NCBI GenBank assembly: GCA_017163975.1
Contig: JAFFSR010000033.1
Span: forward strand, 266,501-330,500
DNA from: Anastatus disparis
Taxonomy: Eukaryota; Arthropoda; Insecta; Hymenoptera; Eupelmidae
Direction of reading: 5' to 3'
Length of the DNA: 64,000 bases
This document shows, piece after piece, positions 24,540-34,607 of the stretch. A model generated the notes under the pieces. That model did not search any database. It was not told where the DNA came from and was given only the letters and a program-made list of their open reading frames with translations. The translations under genes were made by a program, and so were the position numbers. Position 1 is the first letter of the stretch. The number at the start of each line of letters is the position of its first letter.

Positions 24540-26136
24540 CTATTTGGTGGTAAGATCTTCAACGTGTGGAGGAGGTGGCAGCGGTTCTTCATAGTAGGTG
24601 TTGTGATGAGAGTCCAGTTTAGGTAAGGTTAAATATTCGTGATTGCAGAGCTCCATCGCGACGTCTTGTTTCAGAGGCATTGATTTCTTGCGTTGTCCGG
24701 CACCTAGTAATGCAATGGTAAATATGATAATCAAAATAAGGTATCCACTGATTAATAGATATATGGTCCTTATTAGGGTCTCTTTGTTTTGTGGCATCGT
24801 GATGAGTTCAATGAGATCAGCTATTATTGAAGCTGAGCCAGTAGGTTCGTAGTCGAAGACATATAATGGAATTCTTGCTTCAGTTTTGGGCCTTGGTTGA
24901 ATATTATAATCCTCGGTTTTGCCTATACATGTTGGATTTAATGTAAGGAGTCCTATACCGTATAATTCTATTACCTTGTGTTGATTGTTTCGGCATGAGA
25001 TAGTAATTAGTTCTTGGTAAACGGTAGAAAATATCCATTGGTTGCCATTTGATAGCGGAATCCATCTTGTGTTGTTTTGCCTGGTTGTGCGTAATCTGCA
25101 GTCTCCAAGATTTTTATTTTCTGAGTCTGTTAATAAGGACATTTCACAGCTACGGCAGTGAAGTGTCTGAGGTTGAAGGCAGTAGAAGATTTCTTATTTT
25201 CTTGTACATTTTCTTAGATGACTGGGGTTCATGAACGAATGTGTCATTGTCCTCTCTTTAGTTATAATGTAGACAAATTTCGGTTCCACATAAGTTGAAA
25301 TTCCCAGTCCTTAAGGTACTGGAAATGGGTGCATTTGGTGCAAATTATACCTTATCTTGGTACATTTAGAAAAGGTTATGGTGATGAATACAGTTGTGTT
25401 TATCTTCTTGAGTTGCGTTCGAACTAGGCCTTGTACTTCTGTTGATAAAGGATCGACTTGCGGAAAACTGGACTTTGTTGATCCATTGTTATTTTCTCTG
25501 ATCATTTCGGTGATTGCTTCTTGATTGAAAAGGTGTGTTCCTAGTCTCATTGATTATTGCTTTTAAAGTACTGAGTATATTGTAGGATAGTTCTACGTAT
25601 TGGTTTATGTTATTTTCCACTGTGTTGGACCAGTTTCCTATTTTCGTGAGATCCCCTATTGATTGATCTTTGGATATGTATGTAGCATAGTCTTGTGTTA
25701 GTTGTCTGAATGTCTCGTTTAGTCTTTCCGCCTTTTCTTGATGTAGATTTGGGATGATAAATGGTGTGGATACCTGACTTTTAGTTTGAGGTACGATGTT
25801 GTGTATATCATTCAATATTCTGCTCGCTTCGGATATGCTGTTGTTAAATTGATCGGCTTTGTTGAGCATAATATAGCATCCCTTATATATCTTTGGACAG
25901 TTAGCAAAGAAATCTTCGATTTCCCTTCTGAAGTTCTTTTCCGCTGGATTGATAACATCCAGGTCTATTATTGTTGTGAAAGACCAATCTCCAGTTTCAA
26001 AAGCAACCTTTCCTATCTCTTCGAAGTAAAGGCCTGGTTGGTGTTCAATATCCATGGTGGAATAAGGTGAATCGTTTGTGGTTGCAGGATAGATTGAAGG
26101 GAGGATAAGCAAGACGAGAGGAATCGAAACTTGCAT
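24540..26136 (-). pseudogene. Second envelope-like gene (env2) of the Gypsy element, broken
   Basis: It starts with an ATG and a hydrophobic signal peptide (MQVSIPLVLLILPSIYPA). The N-terminal ectodomain shares a pattern with env1: H-Q-PG-L-Y-F, GDW..TT.IDLDV and a following Cys. The C-terminal part has paired Cys (ISCRNNQ, NPTCIG) and a transmembrane span (YLLISGYLILIIIFTIALLG, ~24720-24780), then a cytoplasmic tail rich in Pro/Glu. This resembles the F-type envelope organisation of errantivirus/baculovirus fusion proteins. Breaks: a frame change near 25530 and in-frame stops at 25311-25313 and near 25190. The role would be membrane fusion or cell-to-cell transfer; this copy looks non-functional. 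Confidence 0.6.
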
Positions 26137-26345
26137 CTGCGGAAAAAGAGAACAATGAGAGATTTCAATTAAAGGATTGTTGAAATAGATTATGGTTATA
26201 TTAGTAGCAGAGGTTCGAGAATTTGCATGATAAGATGCCTCTCTATACTAATTTTTTTTTTTTTTTTTTTTTAAGATTGTGACTCATTAAGAGTATGGTC
26301 TTCTATGTGAACTGTATGAGATGTTGTTGAGGTATCTTTGTCAAA

Positions 26346-27808
26346 TTAAAAGCGTACTGTTGGTATGTCATATACTTTTTCGTTACGTTCGTGCGTGTTT
26401 TCTTCTGGTGCTTCTTCACTTTTAAAGATAAGATGCGGGTATTTTTGGAGTATGTCAAGACAAATAATACCAATAAGTATTATTGCTATGTTAATACCTA
26501 GGCTACTATACACTAGCTTTGATGATTGTTGCTTTTCTCTATGATGTAAAGATAATTCCTTAAATTGTGTTTCGATATCTTGCAGTGATTCTGCATCGTG
26601 TATTGTGGTCCAGCCTGGGACTACTGGGTTGATCTTCCTGATCTTGAGCAAGGGCTGTTCTATGGTTTCTTATGGTTTATTAGGCTAATTTTTAAAGATA
26701 TTTTGGGTGGATAGAAATAATTTTCCTTGTCACTGAGTTTTTGCGTACCTTTTAGTATAATATGTTCGTATCTTTCGGAGCATCTTGGACGAATTTGAAT
26801 AATGCCTATATCTTTTATCGGTATTATTCCTGATTTTTCTCCTGGGCAAATAATTTGTACTGTATTATGCGTTTGTTATGGTGTCCTAAGTGAACTTTTG
26901 CTATTCCCGATAGTTTTTCTGCCCGTAGATGTTGCTTAGGTATGGGGAACTCGTGATCCTTGTTTAATTCATTTATGTGCTGCACTATTTCTTGTAATTG
27001 TATACGAGAAAGGAGTGCTGGGTGAACAAATCCCTTTTTCGCGTCGTATATTATATTCAATATCGTTCTGTATGTTTCTATGTGTGTCTCTAGTGTATAT
27101 TCTATTGCGTTGAACCATATTGCTTTTTGGTTCGTGTAATAGTAAGCATTCGCCTTATAAGTTATGTCTTCTTGAAGAGGTAGTGCTTTTTGTAATGTAG
27201 TTACGGCAAGTTTTCTCATTTCTGCAACACGTTCTTCTATTTGCGATATTTTGCTTTTGACTATATGAGACTGATATTTCCATAAGATGAGCCATTTTAC
27301 CTTGTTCGTTATATAGTTGGTCGATTTCCTGATTGTAGTATTCTCCGTCTTCGGTGGATAAAGTTCCGAAGAGGGTACGACTGATACTTCCTATGAATCC
27401 GAATGGTACACTTCTTTTGAACATGGTTGAGGGTATGGTAAGGTCTGGCTTGGGTATGGTCGAGTGTTCTTCGGCTATATCCAGTAGTTCCATATATAGG
27501 TCGTCGGCTAATTTATTTTTGTATAAAACAAAATCTTTACGGATGGATTCTCGCTGACAATCTGCGTTTTCGTTAAGGCAGCTTCCTTCTATTTCTTTCA
27601 TTTCAGTTCTGATTTTACTGCTATTGTGGTTTAGAATATGGATGTCTATGAAGGTTGTAATTTTCCAGTCGGCTCTTGTAAATCTTAACTCGTGCAATTT
27701 TTTATAATAAATGCCAGGGTTGTGCTTTAAGGTAGTGATTTCGTAGTTAGGATAGGCTTTGATCCTTATAATTAAAAACAATAAGATTCCGGTCCCAAGA
27801 GTAGACAT
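26346..27808 (-). pseudogene. First envelope-like gene (env1) of the Gypsy element, broken
   Basis: It begins with ATG and a signal-like hydrophobic segment (STLGTGILLFLIIRI). An H-N-PG-I-Y-Y motif and DWKITTFIDIHIL follow. Then comes a Lys-Arg step ahead of SVPFGFIGSISRTLFGTL, which has the look of the fusion-peptide region of F-type (errantivirus/baculovirus F) envelope proteins. A helical stretch follows, then a C-terminal transmembrane segment (INIAIILIGIICLDIL, ~26480). The length of ~490 codons is normal for the family. Breaks: a frame change near 27240, further frame changes or stops around 26820 and 26660. It starts 19 bases past the integrase stop. Confidence 0.65.
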
Positions 27809-27826
27809 CTGAAGCAGAGTCGGTTC

Positions 27827-28894
27827 TTATTGGTGGTAGGCAGGCTTAATTTTGTCTATGTGTTTTAGTATGCGTTTGCCACCTTCATCTATTAATATAA
27901 TGTTATGTTTTTCTAAGATTTCAATGATTTCATATGGGCCTTTATAAGTTTTGTTTAATTTATTTTTTCGGGGTTCTTTCAAGACATAGACTAGGTCGCC
28001 TGTAGAATAGGGGTGAGTTTCTACTCTTTTGTCATAATATTGTTTATTCCGATATTTAGATTCAATTAGAGTATCTGCTGCCATTTTCCTAGTATCCTGT
28101 AGTCGATTAATTAATTCGGCCATATATGATGTGTATGTATCGATCTTATCGATAGGGAAGGAGCTTGGTGCTGTTGCGGGTTTGCCAAAAATTAATTCGA
28201 AAGGAGTAAAGCCTGTCGATTCATGCACGCTAGTGTTGTAGGAAAATATGACGAACGGTACGATTTTGTCCCAATCTTCGTAATTTTCTATGTATTGGCG
28301 TATATATTCTGTGAGTACTATGTGGCTCCTTTCGAGCGATCCATTTGATTGTGGATGGTAAACGGATGTTGTTACTTGCTTTTAAAAATCTTTGCTAATT
28401 GGTGCATTACCTTACCGATGAGGGCTGGCGCCTTGTCTGATAGTATGATGCGTGGCGATCCGTATAAAGATATTACGTTTCTTGCTAGGGCGTCTGCGAT
28501 TGTTTCGGCTTGAGTGTTTTTAATAGAGACAGCAATGCAATATTTTGTTAAATTGTCCTGAACAGTTAGTATGTGACGATTACCTTCAGGGGTAATTGGG
28601 AGTGGTCCAACAGTATCAATAGATATTTCATCAAAGGGTTCGATGGGGGTGTCAGTAATTATCATGGGTTCTCTGTTTTTGATTCTAACTAGTTTCAATT
28701 CTTGGCATTGTTGACAATTCCTTATATATTTGGTTACTTCTTCATTAAACCCGTTCCAGAAGAATTTTTCTCTAATCCTTCTATATGTTTTCGTGACACC
28801 TTTGTCCTCCTATCAATGAACAATCGCATTGTCTAAGTTCTTCTTTTAGAATTTGAAGAAAGGTAGAGAAAGTTATTTGTTTAATGAAATTATT
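27827..28894 (-). pseudogene. Gypsy integrase with frameshifts
   Basis: The order is normal: zinc-finger end (FNEEVTKYIRNCQQCQ), first catalytic Asp in DEISIDTVGPLP, second in RIILSDKAPALIG, catalytic Glu in YHPQSNGSLERSH, then FTPFELIFGKPA, and a C-terminal GPYEIIE/KHIDKIKPA domain ending at 27827. It continues the RT frame after one stop (28895-28897). A frame change near 28805 cuts the HHCC finger, and one at about 28380 (T4/A5 run) lies just before the catalytic Glu block. Role: insertion of element cDNA. SDKAP instead of the commoner SDQG may also weaken the second motif. Confidence 0.85.
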
Positions 28895-31663
28895 TTATTT
28901 TGAGATTCGTAGAGTCTTTATTCCATGCGTCTCTAAACATTCCGTTAATTTTTGTAATACGTTCCGAAGTTCTTGTTCCGAAAATGTTTCAAAATGTTTT
29001 TCTTTTAGTATTGCATTTAGTACGTAGGTCTTACTTCTAGGGGTTACAATGATTTCCCCCTTCTTGGGTTTAGTTTCTTTTATGTCCATTTTGTTTATCT
29101 TGTTCAAGTCTATTAGGAGCTTTGCTACAGGGGTTGTGAATTCGCAATCTGCAGAAGTAAAGTGTAAAATATTATCCCTTTTGTTAGTGAGACCTTCGTT
29201 TATTAATTTTATTTTTATCTGAGTATTGGGTGTCTTCATAAATTCAGGGTAAAAAAGTTCGGGTGGTATCGTGTCTGATATCTTTGTTGCTGGGTACCTG
29301 ATCTGATCTTCCATTTCGGTGGAAGATTCATCTGTATTGTCATCCTCAGGAATGGCTCGTAGTCTATTCCTGGGTGGTGGTGATTCAGCGGCATTGCTTA
29401 GTTCTGGCTCCACGGGAGTAGAACGAGCTATGGGTTGTATCTTGAATGTTCTCCTACGATTAAGATAAGGTTCGTCCCACCAATATTCTTCGGCTGAAAC
29501 GGACTCATCTGAGTTAGAATTTCGCGGTTGCGTTGTTTTAATGGTTGATTGTTTTCGAGATTTTGTATTGGTTGTTTTGTCAGTTTCTTCATCTTGAGAA
29601 GAGGTGGGGTTTGGTATGGGTGGCCCCTGTGTAATTTTTCTCGGCATTGGTGGTTGTTCATTGGTGGTATCCGAGTCTTTGCTTGGCGCGAAGGTGACTC
29701 GCTTGTCGTATTTGATAGGTCTTATTGGTTTAGGTTGATTAGTTGTCGAAGGTTGGGAGTTTCTAATTGAGTTAGCTTCTATTTGATTTGTTTCTTTTTG
29801 GGATAGTGATTGGTGGGGGTTCTTAGGTAGTATTTTACACGATGACGTTGGTTTTGAAGCGTCAGTATTTCTTCTTTTGGGAAGTAAAGGAGGCGGAGCT
29901 GAGGTGCCCTCCCTCAAGGCGTGTCTATTTCTGACCCTGTCGGCAATTGTAGTGCCAGAGGTCTTTGACGTCGATAACATAGGGAGTGGCTTATTCTTTG
30001 TTCCAGGTGGTCTTCCTCGTGGTTTTGGTGCTTCTGGTAGTTGATTACGTTTAGCTGAGGAAGATGTAGGTAATACTACGGCTTCCTCCTGAATGGGGTT
30101 TCTTGACAATGCGTCGGCATTGACGTTAAGCCTGCCAGGTTTATGAAGAAATCCGTACTCATATTCTCTTAGTCTTGTCCTCCATCGTATTAGTCTCTGT
30201 ATAGGTGGTTTAACAGAATCAATCCATTTTAGGGGTTCGTGATCGCTCATGAGTGTGAATTTTCGCCCATAGAGGTAAGGGCGAAAGTGTAGAACGGCAT
30301 ATATTATAGCCAAACATTCCTTTTCGGTTGTTGTGTAATTCTTTTCTGCTGGTCCCATCATCAGCGACATATAGGCTATGGGACGATCTTGGCCAATCTC
30401 TCCTTGACTCAAAACTGCTTCTACTGCGTAATCAGATGCATCAGTTGTAAGGATAAAAGGTTTTTCAAAGTCAGGATGCTGTAAAACAGGCGCACTGCAT
30501 AGTGCGGTTTTGAGGTCCTCAAAACTCTTTTGGTGTTTATCTGTCCATTCAAAAGGGACAGTTTTTTTCAAAAGATCAGAGAGAGGTCTTGCTCTAGCTG
30601 AGAATCCTTCTATAAATCTTCGATAGTATCCGGCTAGGCCTAGGAATTGTCTGGTGTTTGATTGATTCTTGGGCTGTGGAAAATTTCTGACGGCCATAGT
30701 TTTCTTAGGATCTGGCTTTACGCCATCTTCTGAAATAATGTGGCCCAGGTATTCTACCTCGGTGCGTGAGAATTCGCATTTATCAGGCTGTAAGGATAAC
30801 TTAGCGTCAAGTAATCGATTGAATAGTCGGCGCACTTTCTTTTCGTGTTCATCGAAGTCAGACGCGAAAATAATAACGTCGTCTAGATATACCAATAATT
30901 CGGAATCTTGTAAACCTAATAAAACTAGGTTCGTGAGCCTTTGAAACGTTGCAGGTGCCGATTTGAGGCCAAACGGCATACGCACGTAATGGTAATGCCC
31001 TGTTGCAGAGCTAAAGGCAGTCTTATGACGGTCTGCCTCGTTGACTTCGATCTGGTGGAAACCAGAAGCTAAATCGAATATAGAAAAATATTTGGCTCTT
31101 CCGAGTCCATCTAAGATTTCGGTTATGTTGGGTAGAGGGTATACGTCACCAATCGTTTTCTCATTGAGGGCTCGGTAGTCCATTATCATGCGCCATCTTT
31201 TATTTCCCTTGGAGTCGTTTTTCTTGGGAACGATCCAGAGAGGCGAATTATATGGCGATCTTGAATCTTCTATTATACCGTCGTTAAGTAATTTTGTTAC
31301 TTGTCGGTGTATTTCTTCTCTATGAACAGTAGGATATTGGTATTGTTTTACAAATACTGGAGCGTCGTCTTTTGTAGGGATGTAGTGTTTTAACACATCC
31401 GTGGCGGGCAGTTTATCTCCAGGCAAATGAAACAGTTGAGGATAGTCGCCTACTATTTTTAGAACATGTTCCTTTTCTTCCGTGTTTAAGTGTTTTAATC
31501 GTAGACTATCTAAAATTTTCTGTAGTCTATTTTCTTCAGGACGGTCAATTTCAGAATCTTCCGTGCTGAAGAAATCCTCAGATTCCTCAAAGACATCATA
31601 TGGTTGTAAATTTTGAGGTGGTATTTCAATCTCCGCATCTTCTTCGTACGAATTAATTGCCAT
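28895..31663 (-). CDS. pol: Gypsy pol: reverse transcriptase, RNase H and long linker
   Basis: A 922-residue frame starting with ATG two bases after the protease stop (TAG-TT-ATG). RT spans about residues 100-290, with FDLASGFHQI (~196) and the catalytic YLDD (~259-262). RNase H of the Ty3/Gypsy type has TDASDYAV (~407), TTEKECLA (~446), SDHEPL (~473) and NADALSRNP (~515). From about 530 to 920 there is a long disordered Ser/Pro/Thr-rich linker with an AT-hook-like RGRPPG (~549) and a helical end. Integrase follows in the same frame after a TAA. Substitution of Glu where Gly is usual after TDASDYAV is a minor oddity. It copies element RNA to DNA. Confidence 0.95.
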   Translation of the reverse strand: MAINSYEEDAEIEIPPQNLQPYDVFEESEDFFSTEDSEIDRPEENRLQKILDSLRLKHLNTEEKEHVLKIVGDYPQLFHLPGDKLPATDVLKHYIPTKDDAPVFVKQYQYPTVHREEIHRQVTKLLNDGIIEDSRSPYNSPLWIVPKKNDSKGNKRWRMIMDYRALNEKTIGDVYPLPNITEILDGLGRAKYFSIFDLASGFHQIEVNEADRHKTAFSSATGHYHYVRMPFGLKSAPATFQRLTNLVLLGLQDSELLVYLDDVIIFASDFDEHEKKVRRLFNRLLDAKLSLQPDKCEFSRTEVEYLGHIISEDGVKPDPKKTMAVRNFPQPKNQSNTRQFLGLAGYYRRFIEGFSARARPLSDLLKKTVPFEWTDKHQKSFEDLKTALCSAPVLQHPDFEKPFILTTDASDYAVEAVLSQGEIGQDRPIAYMSLMMGPAEKNYTTTEKECLAIIYAVLHFRPYLYGRKFTLMSDHEPLKWIDSVKPPIQRLIRWRTRLREYEYGFLHKPGRLNVNADALSRNPIQEEAVVLPTSSSAKRNQLPEAPKPRGRPPGTKNKPLPMLSTSKTSGTTIADRVRNRHALREGTSAPPPLLPKRRNTDASKPTSSCKILPKNPHQSLSQKETNQIEANSIRNSQPSTTNQPKPIRPIKYDKRVTFAPSKDSDTTNEQPPMPRKITQGPPIPNPTSSQDEETDKTTNTKSRKQSTIKTTQPRNSNSDESVSAEEYWWDEPYLNRRRTFKIQPIARSTPVEPELSNAAESPPPRNRLRAIPEDDNTDESSTEMEDQIRYPATKISDTIPPELFYPEFMKTPNTQIKIKLINEGLTNKRDNILHFTSADCEFTTPVAKLLIDLNKINKMDIKETKPKKGEIIVTPRSKTYVLNAILKEKHFETFSEQELRNVLQKLTECLETHGIKTLRISK

Positions 31664-31665
31664 AA

Positions 31666-32217
31666 CTACGATTTTTGGTTATGATTACTAACTATGGCTT
31701 CACCTATAAAAATGTTTTTGGGCGTTTTTAAACGTGATAAGTATCCCGTGCCTAAGTCTGAAGGGTTTAAGTTAATGGTTATAGGTGTCTTCGATCGAGC
31801 TTGTAAAATATATCTAGTTGATTTAGGTTTCCTATATTCGTAATTTATAAATCGTACAGGATGTATGGGTCGCGAGGATGTTACTAAGGCGTTATGGTGA
31901 AAGGATATTTCTGCTGATTCTGTTCTTAAGATATCGACGCCTAGTATTCCAACTGCTGGGATTGGTAGTCTCCCGGTTATCACTTGAAATTTGATTGGTT
32001 TATCAAAAAGCGTTATTTCTGCTGATCCCGCGGTATCGAATGAATCGGTGGTTATTCCTGTGATTGTCATAGCTTCATGAGCTGCAATGACGGTCCTAGG
32101 CTGTAAGGCTTTTACATGGATTAAGTTAATCTCGGCTCCGGTATCGATGAGAAATTTCGTTGGTTCATTTAGTTTGGGAGCTTCTAGGATTATTAATGGT
32201 CCTCGATGGTCGGATCT
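31666..32217 (-). CDS. pro: Gypsy aspartic protease
   Basis: The frame contains the catalytic FLIDTGAEINLI motif (DTG at 32137-32145), a hydrophobic GRLPIPAVGILGVDIL block matching the ILG-type second retropepsin motif, and a C-terminal segment up to a TAG at 31666. It is in a different frame from gag/RT, so it needs a frame change from the gag C-terminus and reinitiation or shifting into RT. Its role is to cleave Gag-Pol. Identification is firm; the exact N-terminus is not. Confidence 0.85.
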   Translation of the reverse strand, partial: RSDHRGPLIILEAPKLNEPTKFLIDTGAEINLIHVKALQPRTVIAAHEAMTITGITTDSFDTAGSAEITLFDKPIKFQVITGRLPIPAVGILGVDILRTESAEISFHHNALVTSSRPIHPVRFINYEYRKPKSTRYILQARSKTPITINLNPSDLGTGYLSRLKTPKNIFIGEAIVSNHNQKS

Positions 32218-33586
32218 TCCTGTAGATCCGTTGCAGTTATAAATTTTACCGTCAGTGGACGCTCTGTATTCGCCTTGCTCGTCGTGGCATCCATTTGACG
32301 AGCATGCAAGGAGTTTAAAGACTCCTGAGGTTTAGATTGACTCTGTGGCATTACAGGGTATTGAGGCCGGTATGGCGTCATACAACGATACGGATATGGA
32401 TATGGCATCGGAGATATAGGCGCCATAGGTTGCATATAGGGGTATTGTACGGGGGTGCATACTTAGAGGGAGATGGAGTACGTGCTCTGGTATCAAAGTT
32501 AGAGTGTAGGTTTCTACTCATGTGTCCTCTTGCGTCTCTTTTATATTCAGTAGGACCTCTTGGTGGATAGTCATTATATCTTTCGGAAGAGTAAGTACTA
32601 CCTCGTGGAGGCGTATAACTATTGAATTTTCTTTTGGTCGAGTAGTTACTGGGACTTTGAGATCTCGAATTGAATCTTCCGTAGTGGTCATGTCCGTATC
32701 TGCCCCTATCGTCACTAGGGTGGACACGCGAGTTAAATTCATTTCTGGAGGGTGACTGTGACCTCCAAGGTTGTTTATAATTAGTGGTTGTTTCATCTTG
32801 AAAATGAACATGTCGAGATGAGTGTTGTTCACCAGGTCGATCTGTTGCCTCTATGATATGAAGAGATTCCTTCCTTTCGTTCGATGATAACATGTCTCTT
32901 TCTATGCGCTGAGCTATTTTCAATGCTGCGTTTAGTGTTTCGGGTTCTTGGACGCTTACTCCATACAGTAAGTCATCTGCAAGCCCTCTCTTAAAAGATT
33001 CTAATGCGATTCCTTCAAGCATTAAAGTCATGTGAGGTACCTGTTCGGCTTGAAATTTTTCCTTGAGCGAAGCCGTGGCTCCTTCCATGAGTCTTTTGAT
33101 GCGACTGTAATAATCTATTACAGTCTCGTTCCTACGCATCCTAATACCTTGAATTTCAGCGCAGTAGTGAGAATATGTTTTTTTAGGTGAAAAATATTCC
33201 TTCAAAGCATTTTTAAGGGCTTCGATGCTATTAATTTCAGTGCTACTCACCGCATCCCTCGCGGTATCGCGTAGTTTTGCGATCACGCCTTTAAAAAAAG
33301 CGTTGCGGATTCCTTCAGGGCATATGTTGAAACCGTTTTCCAGATCTTGTAGAAAGGTTTTTAGTGGCATATTCTTGCCGTCGTATAGGGGAATGTGTAG
33401 CAGTGCTTGTTGCACTACCATGCATTCTCCCATTGTGTTAAGAAGAGCATCAGTAATGGTCTGATGATGTGTTAGATTGGCTATATTTTCAGCCATTGCT
33501 GGATCGTTGTTCACCATTGTGGTGATCTTTGAAATTTTTCTTTTTTTTTTTACACGTTTGCTATTTGCGAAGAGAGAGGCTTGCAA
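32193..33586 (-). CDS. gag: Gypsy Gag with a frame change near the C-terminus
   Basis: The likely start is either the first ATG or the internal MVNNDPAMAENIANL. Residues ~60-260 form the helical capsid-like part (PLYDGKNMPLKTFLQDLE, YFSPKKTYSHYCAEIQGIRM, RRNETVIDYYSRIKRLM), typical of Gypsy Gag. Residues 270-390 are Arg/Ser/His-rich nucleic-acid-binding sequence without a CCHC knuckle. The frame runs out after about 32450, but the adjacent frame continues with a Pro/Tyr/Met-rich tail (PMAPISPMPYPYPYR) to 32193. The change falls by a G5 run at 32451-32455, so it is either a programmed shift, a mutation or an assembly error. Confidence 0.85.
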
Positions 33587-33662
33587 AGTCGCGTGTAAAG
33601 CTTGTTATATCACTATCTTCTTTTGTAACACGTCTTTCCAATTCTATTATCTTCTTCCGAGT

Positions 33663-33881
33663 TCAACGATGTATGGCGTTGTGTCTGCTGTGCCACGTTT
33701 GATAGACGGCTTTTAAGTTGATGGCTGCCTTCTCGACGTTGATTAGATGATATTCTTGTAGTTCTAAAACCTTGTCAGCGGTCACGGCCCTTTGTTCACA
33801 AATAGTTAACCTACGGTTTAGGTTGAGCAATCTTTGATATTCTTGCTCTTTTGTGAGTAATACGGCAAGGCTTGTCCTCAT
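33663..33881 (-). CDS. Small helical ORF upstream of gag (72 aa)
   Basis: ATG-initiated frame, Leu/Glu/Lys-rich (EQEYQRLLNLNRRL, KVLELQEYHLINVEKAAINL), predicted almost wholly helical. It starts eight bases past the stop of the coiled-coil ORF upstream. No family recognised; it may be one of a set of small coiled-coil proteins of this retroelement. Confidence 0.35.
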   Translation of the reverse strand: MRTSLAVLLTKEQEYQRLLNLNRRLTICEQRAVTADKVLELQEYHLINVEKAAINLKAVYQTWHSRHNAIHR

Positions 33882-33888
33882 GAAATTA

Positions 33889-34212
33889 TTATTTTCTTGC
33901 GATTTGTAAGCGCCGAAATTCGTCACACAACTTTATCATAGCCTCTTCCGTTATGATTATTCTTGCTTCTAATTTTCCCGTTCTTTCCAATATCCAAGAA
34001 CGTGAAGATTTCGTATCGACTATTAATTTCTTGTAATTTACTTGCAGCGTGGATATAGTTTTTTGTAAATTACTTATAACTTCTTGTTGTGTCGAGATAG
34101 CTTCTTCTGCCGCCTCTATCCAGGCTTCGTATGAGTTTATTCTTATATTAAAGTTATCCAGTAAATTTACGAGATGATTTAAATCAAGGGGGCCGTGAGG
34201 TAGGGGAATCAT
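33889..34212 (-). CDS. Coiled-coil accessory ORF B of the Gypsy element (107 aa)
   Basis: ATG start, MIPLPHGPLDLNHLVNLLDN, then heptad-like helices (AEEAISTQQEVISNLQKTIS), a conserved-looking SRSWILERTGKLEAR and a basic end. It aligns by pattern with the ORF at 34608-35051: MI-PL start, L.NL..., a QQ-D/E coiled coil, a W near residue 75, then GKL..R. The two are probably tandem paralogues, lying between leader and gag where insect Gypsy elements usually have no gene. Function unknown. Confidence 0.5.
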   Translation of the reverse strand: MIPLPHGPLDLNHLVNLLDNFNIRINSYEAWIEAAEEAISTQQEVISNLQKTISTLQVNYKKLIVDTKSSRSWILERTGKLEARIIITEEAMIKLCDEFRRLQIARK

Positions 34213-34287
34213 GAACTGTTAGATATTTAGAGTAACGCGGGGGGGGGGGGGTTGTATTTTTAGGGAGTGAGGTGTTTTATTATTTAT

Positions 34288-34569
34288 TTATTTACCTTGG
34301 GTTTGCAATTCTGGTTTATCAGGATTTGTTATTACCGGGTTTAGAAGAGTTTCGCAGAAAATATTTAATGTTTCGTCGATGTTTGTCGTGTCCTCTTCTT
34401 CTTCTTTTACTAAGTATTCTATGAATTCCAAGTTTAATTCTTGGGTAACCTGAGTTTCAATAAAGATGTCGAAAAATGCCAATATATTAAATTGGTCAGT
34501 TATGACCTTTATGAAACAATTCTTCTTGCTTGTGAGTAAGTAAGAAAAAAAAAAAAAACGAAATCCCAT
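34288..34569 (-). CDS. Possible small acidic ORF
   Basis: The frame starts with ATG then a poly-Phe tract from a T-run, so the first ~20 residues are unlikely to be real. The rest (FIETQVTQELNLEFIEYLV, KEEEEDTTNID) is acidic and helical and ends in QTQGK. It lies between the two coiled-coil ORFs. Could be coding or chance. Confidence 0.25.
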   Translation of the reverse strand: MGFRFFFFSYLLTSKKNCFIKVITDQFNILAFFDIFIETQVTQELNLEFIEYLVKEEEEDTTNIDETLNIFCETLLNPVITNPDKPELQTQGK

Positions 34570-34607
34570 GTAGCTAAAGAGGTGTAAGGGTCACCTATTG
34601 ATTCCTT

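Noticed and set aside
24408..24626. 72-codon + frame with Ile/Tyr repeat
   Set aside because: Translation of the (TA)n microsatellite.
29549..29770. + strand frames across pol and gag (also 30669-30944, 32337-32755, 33225-33716)
   Set aside because: Antisense to pol and gag, which carry clear motifs.
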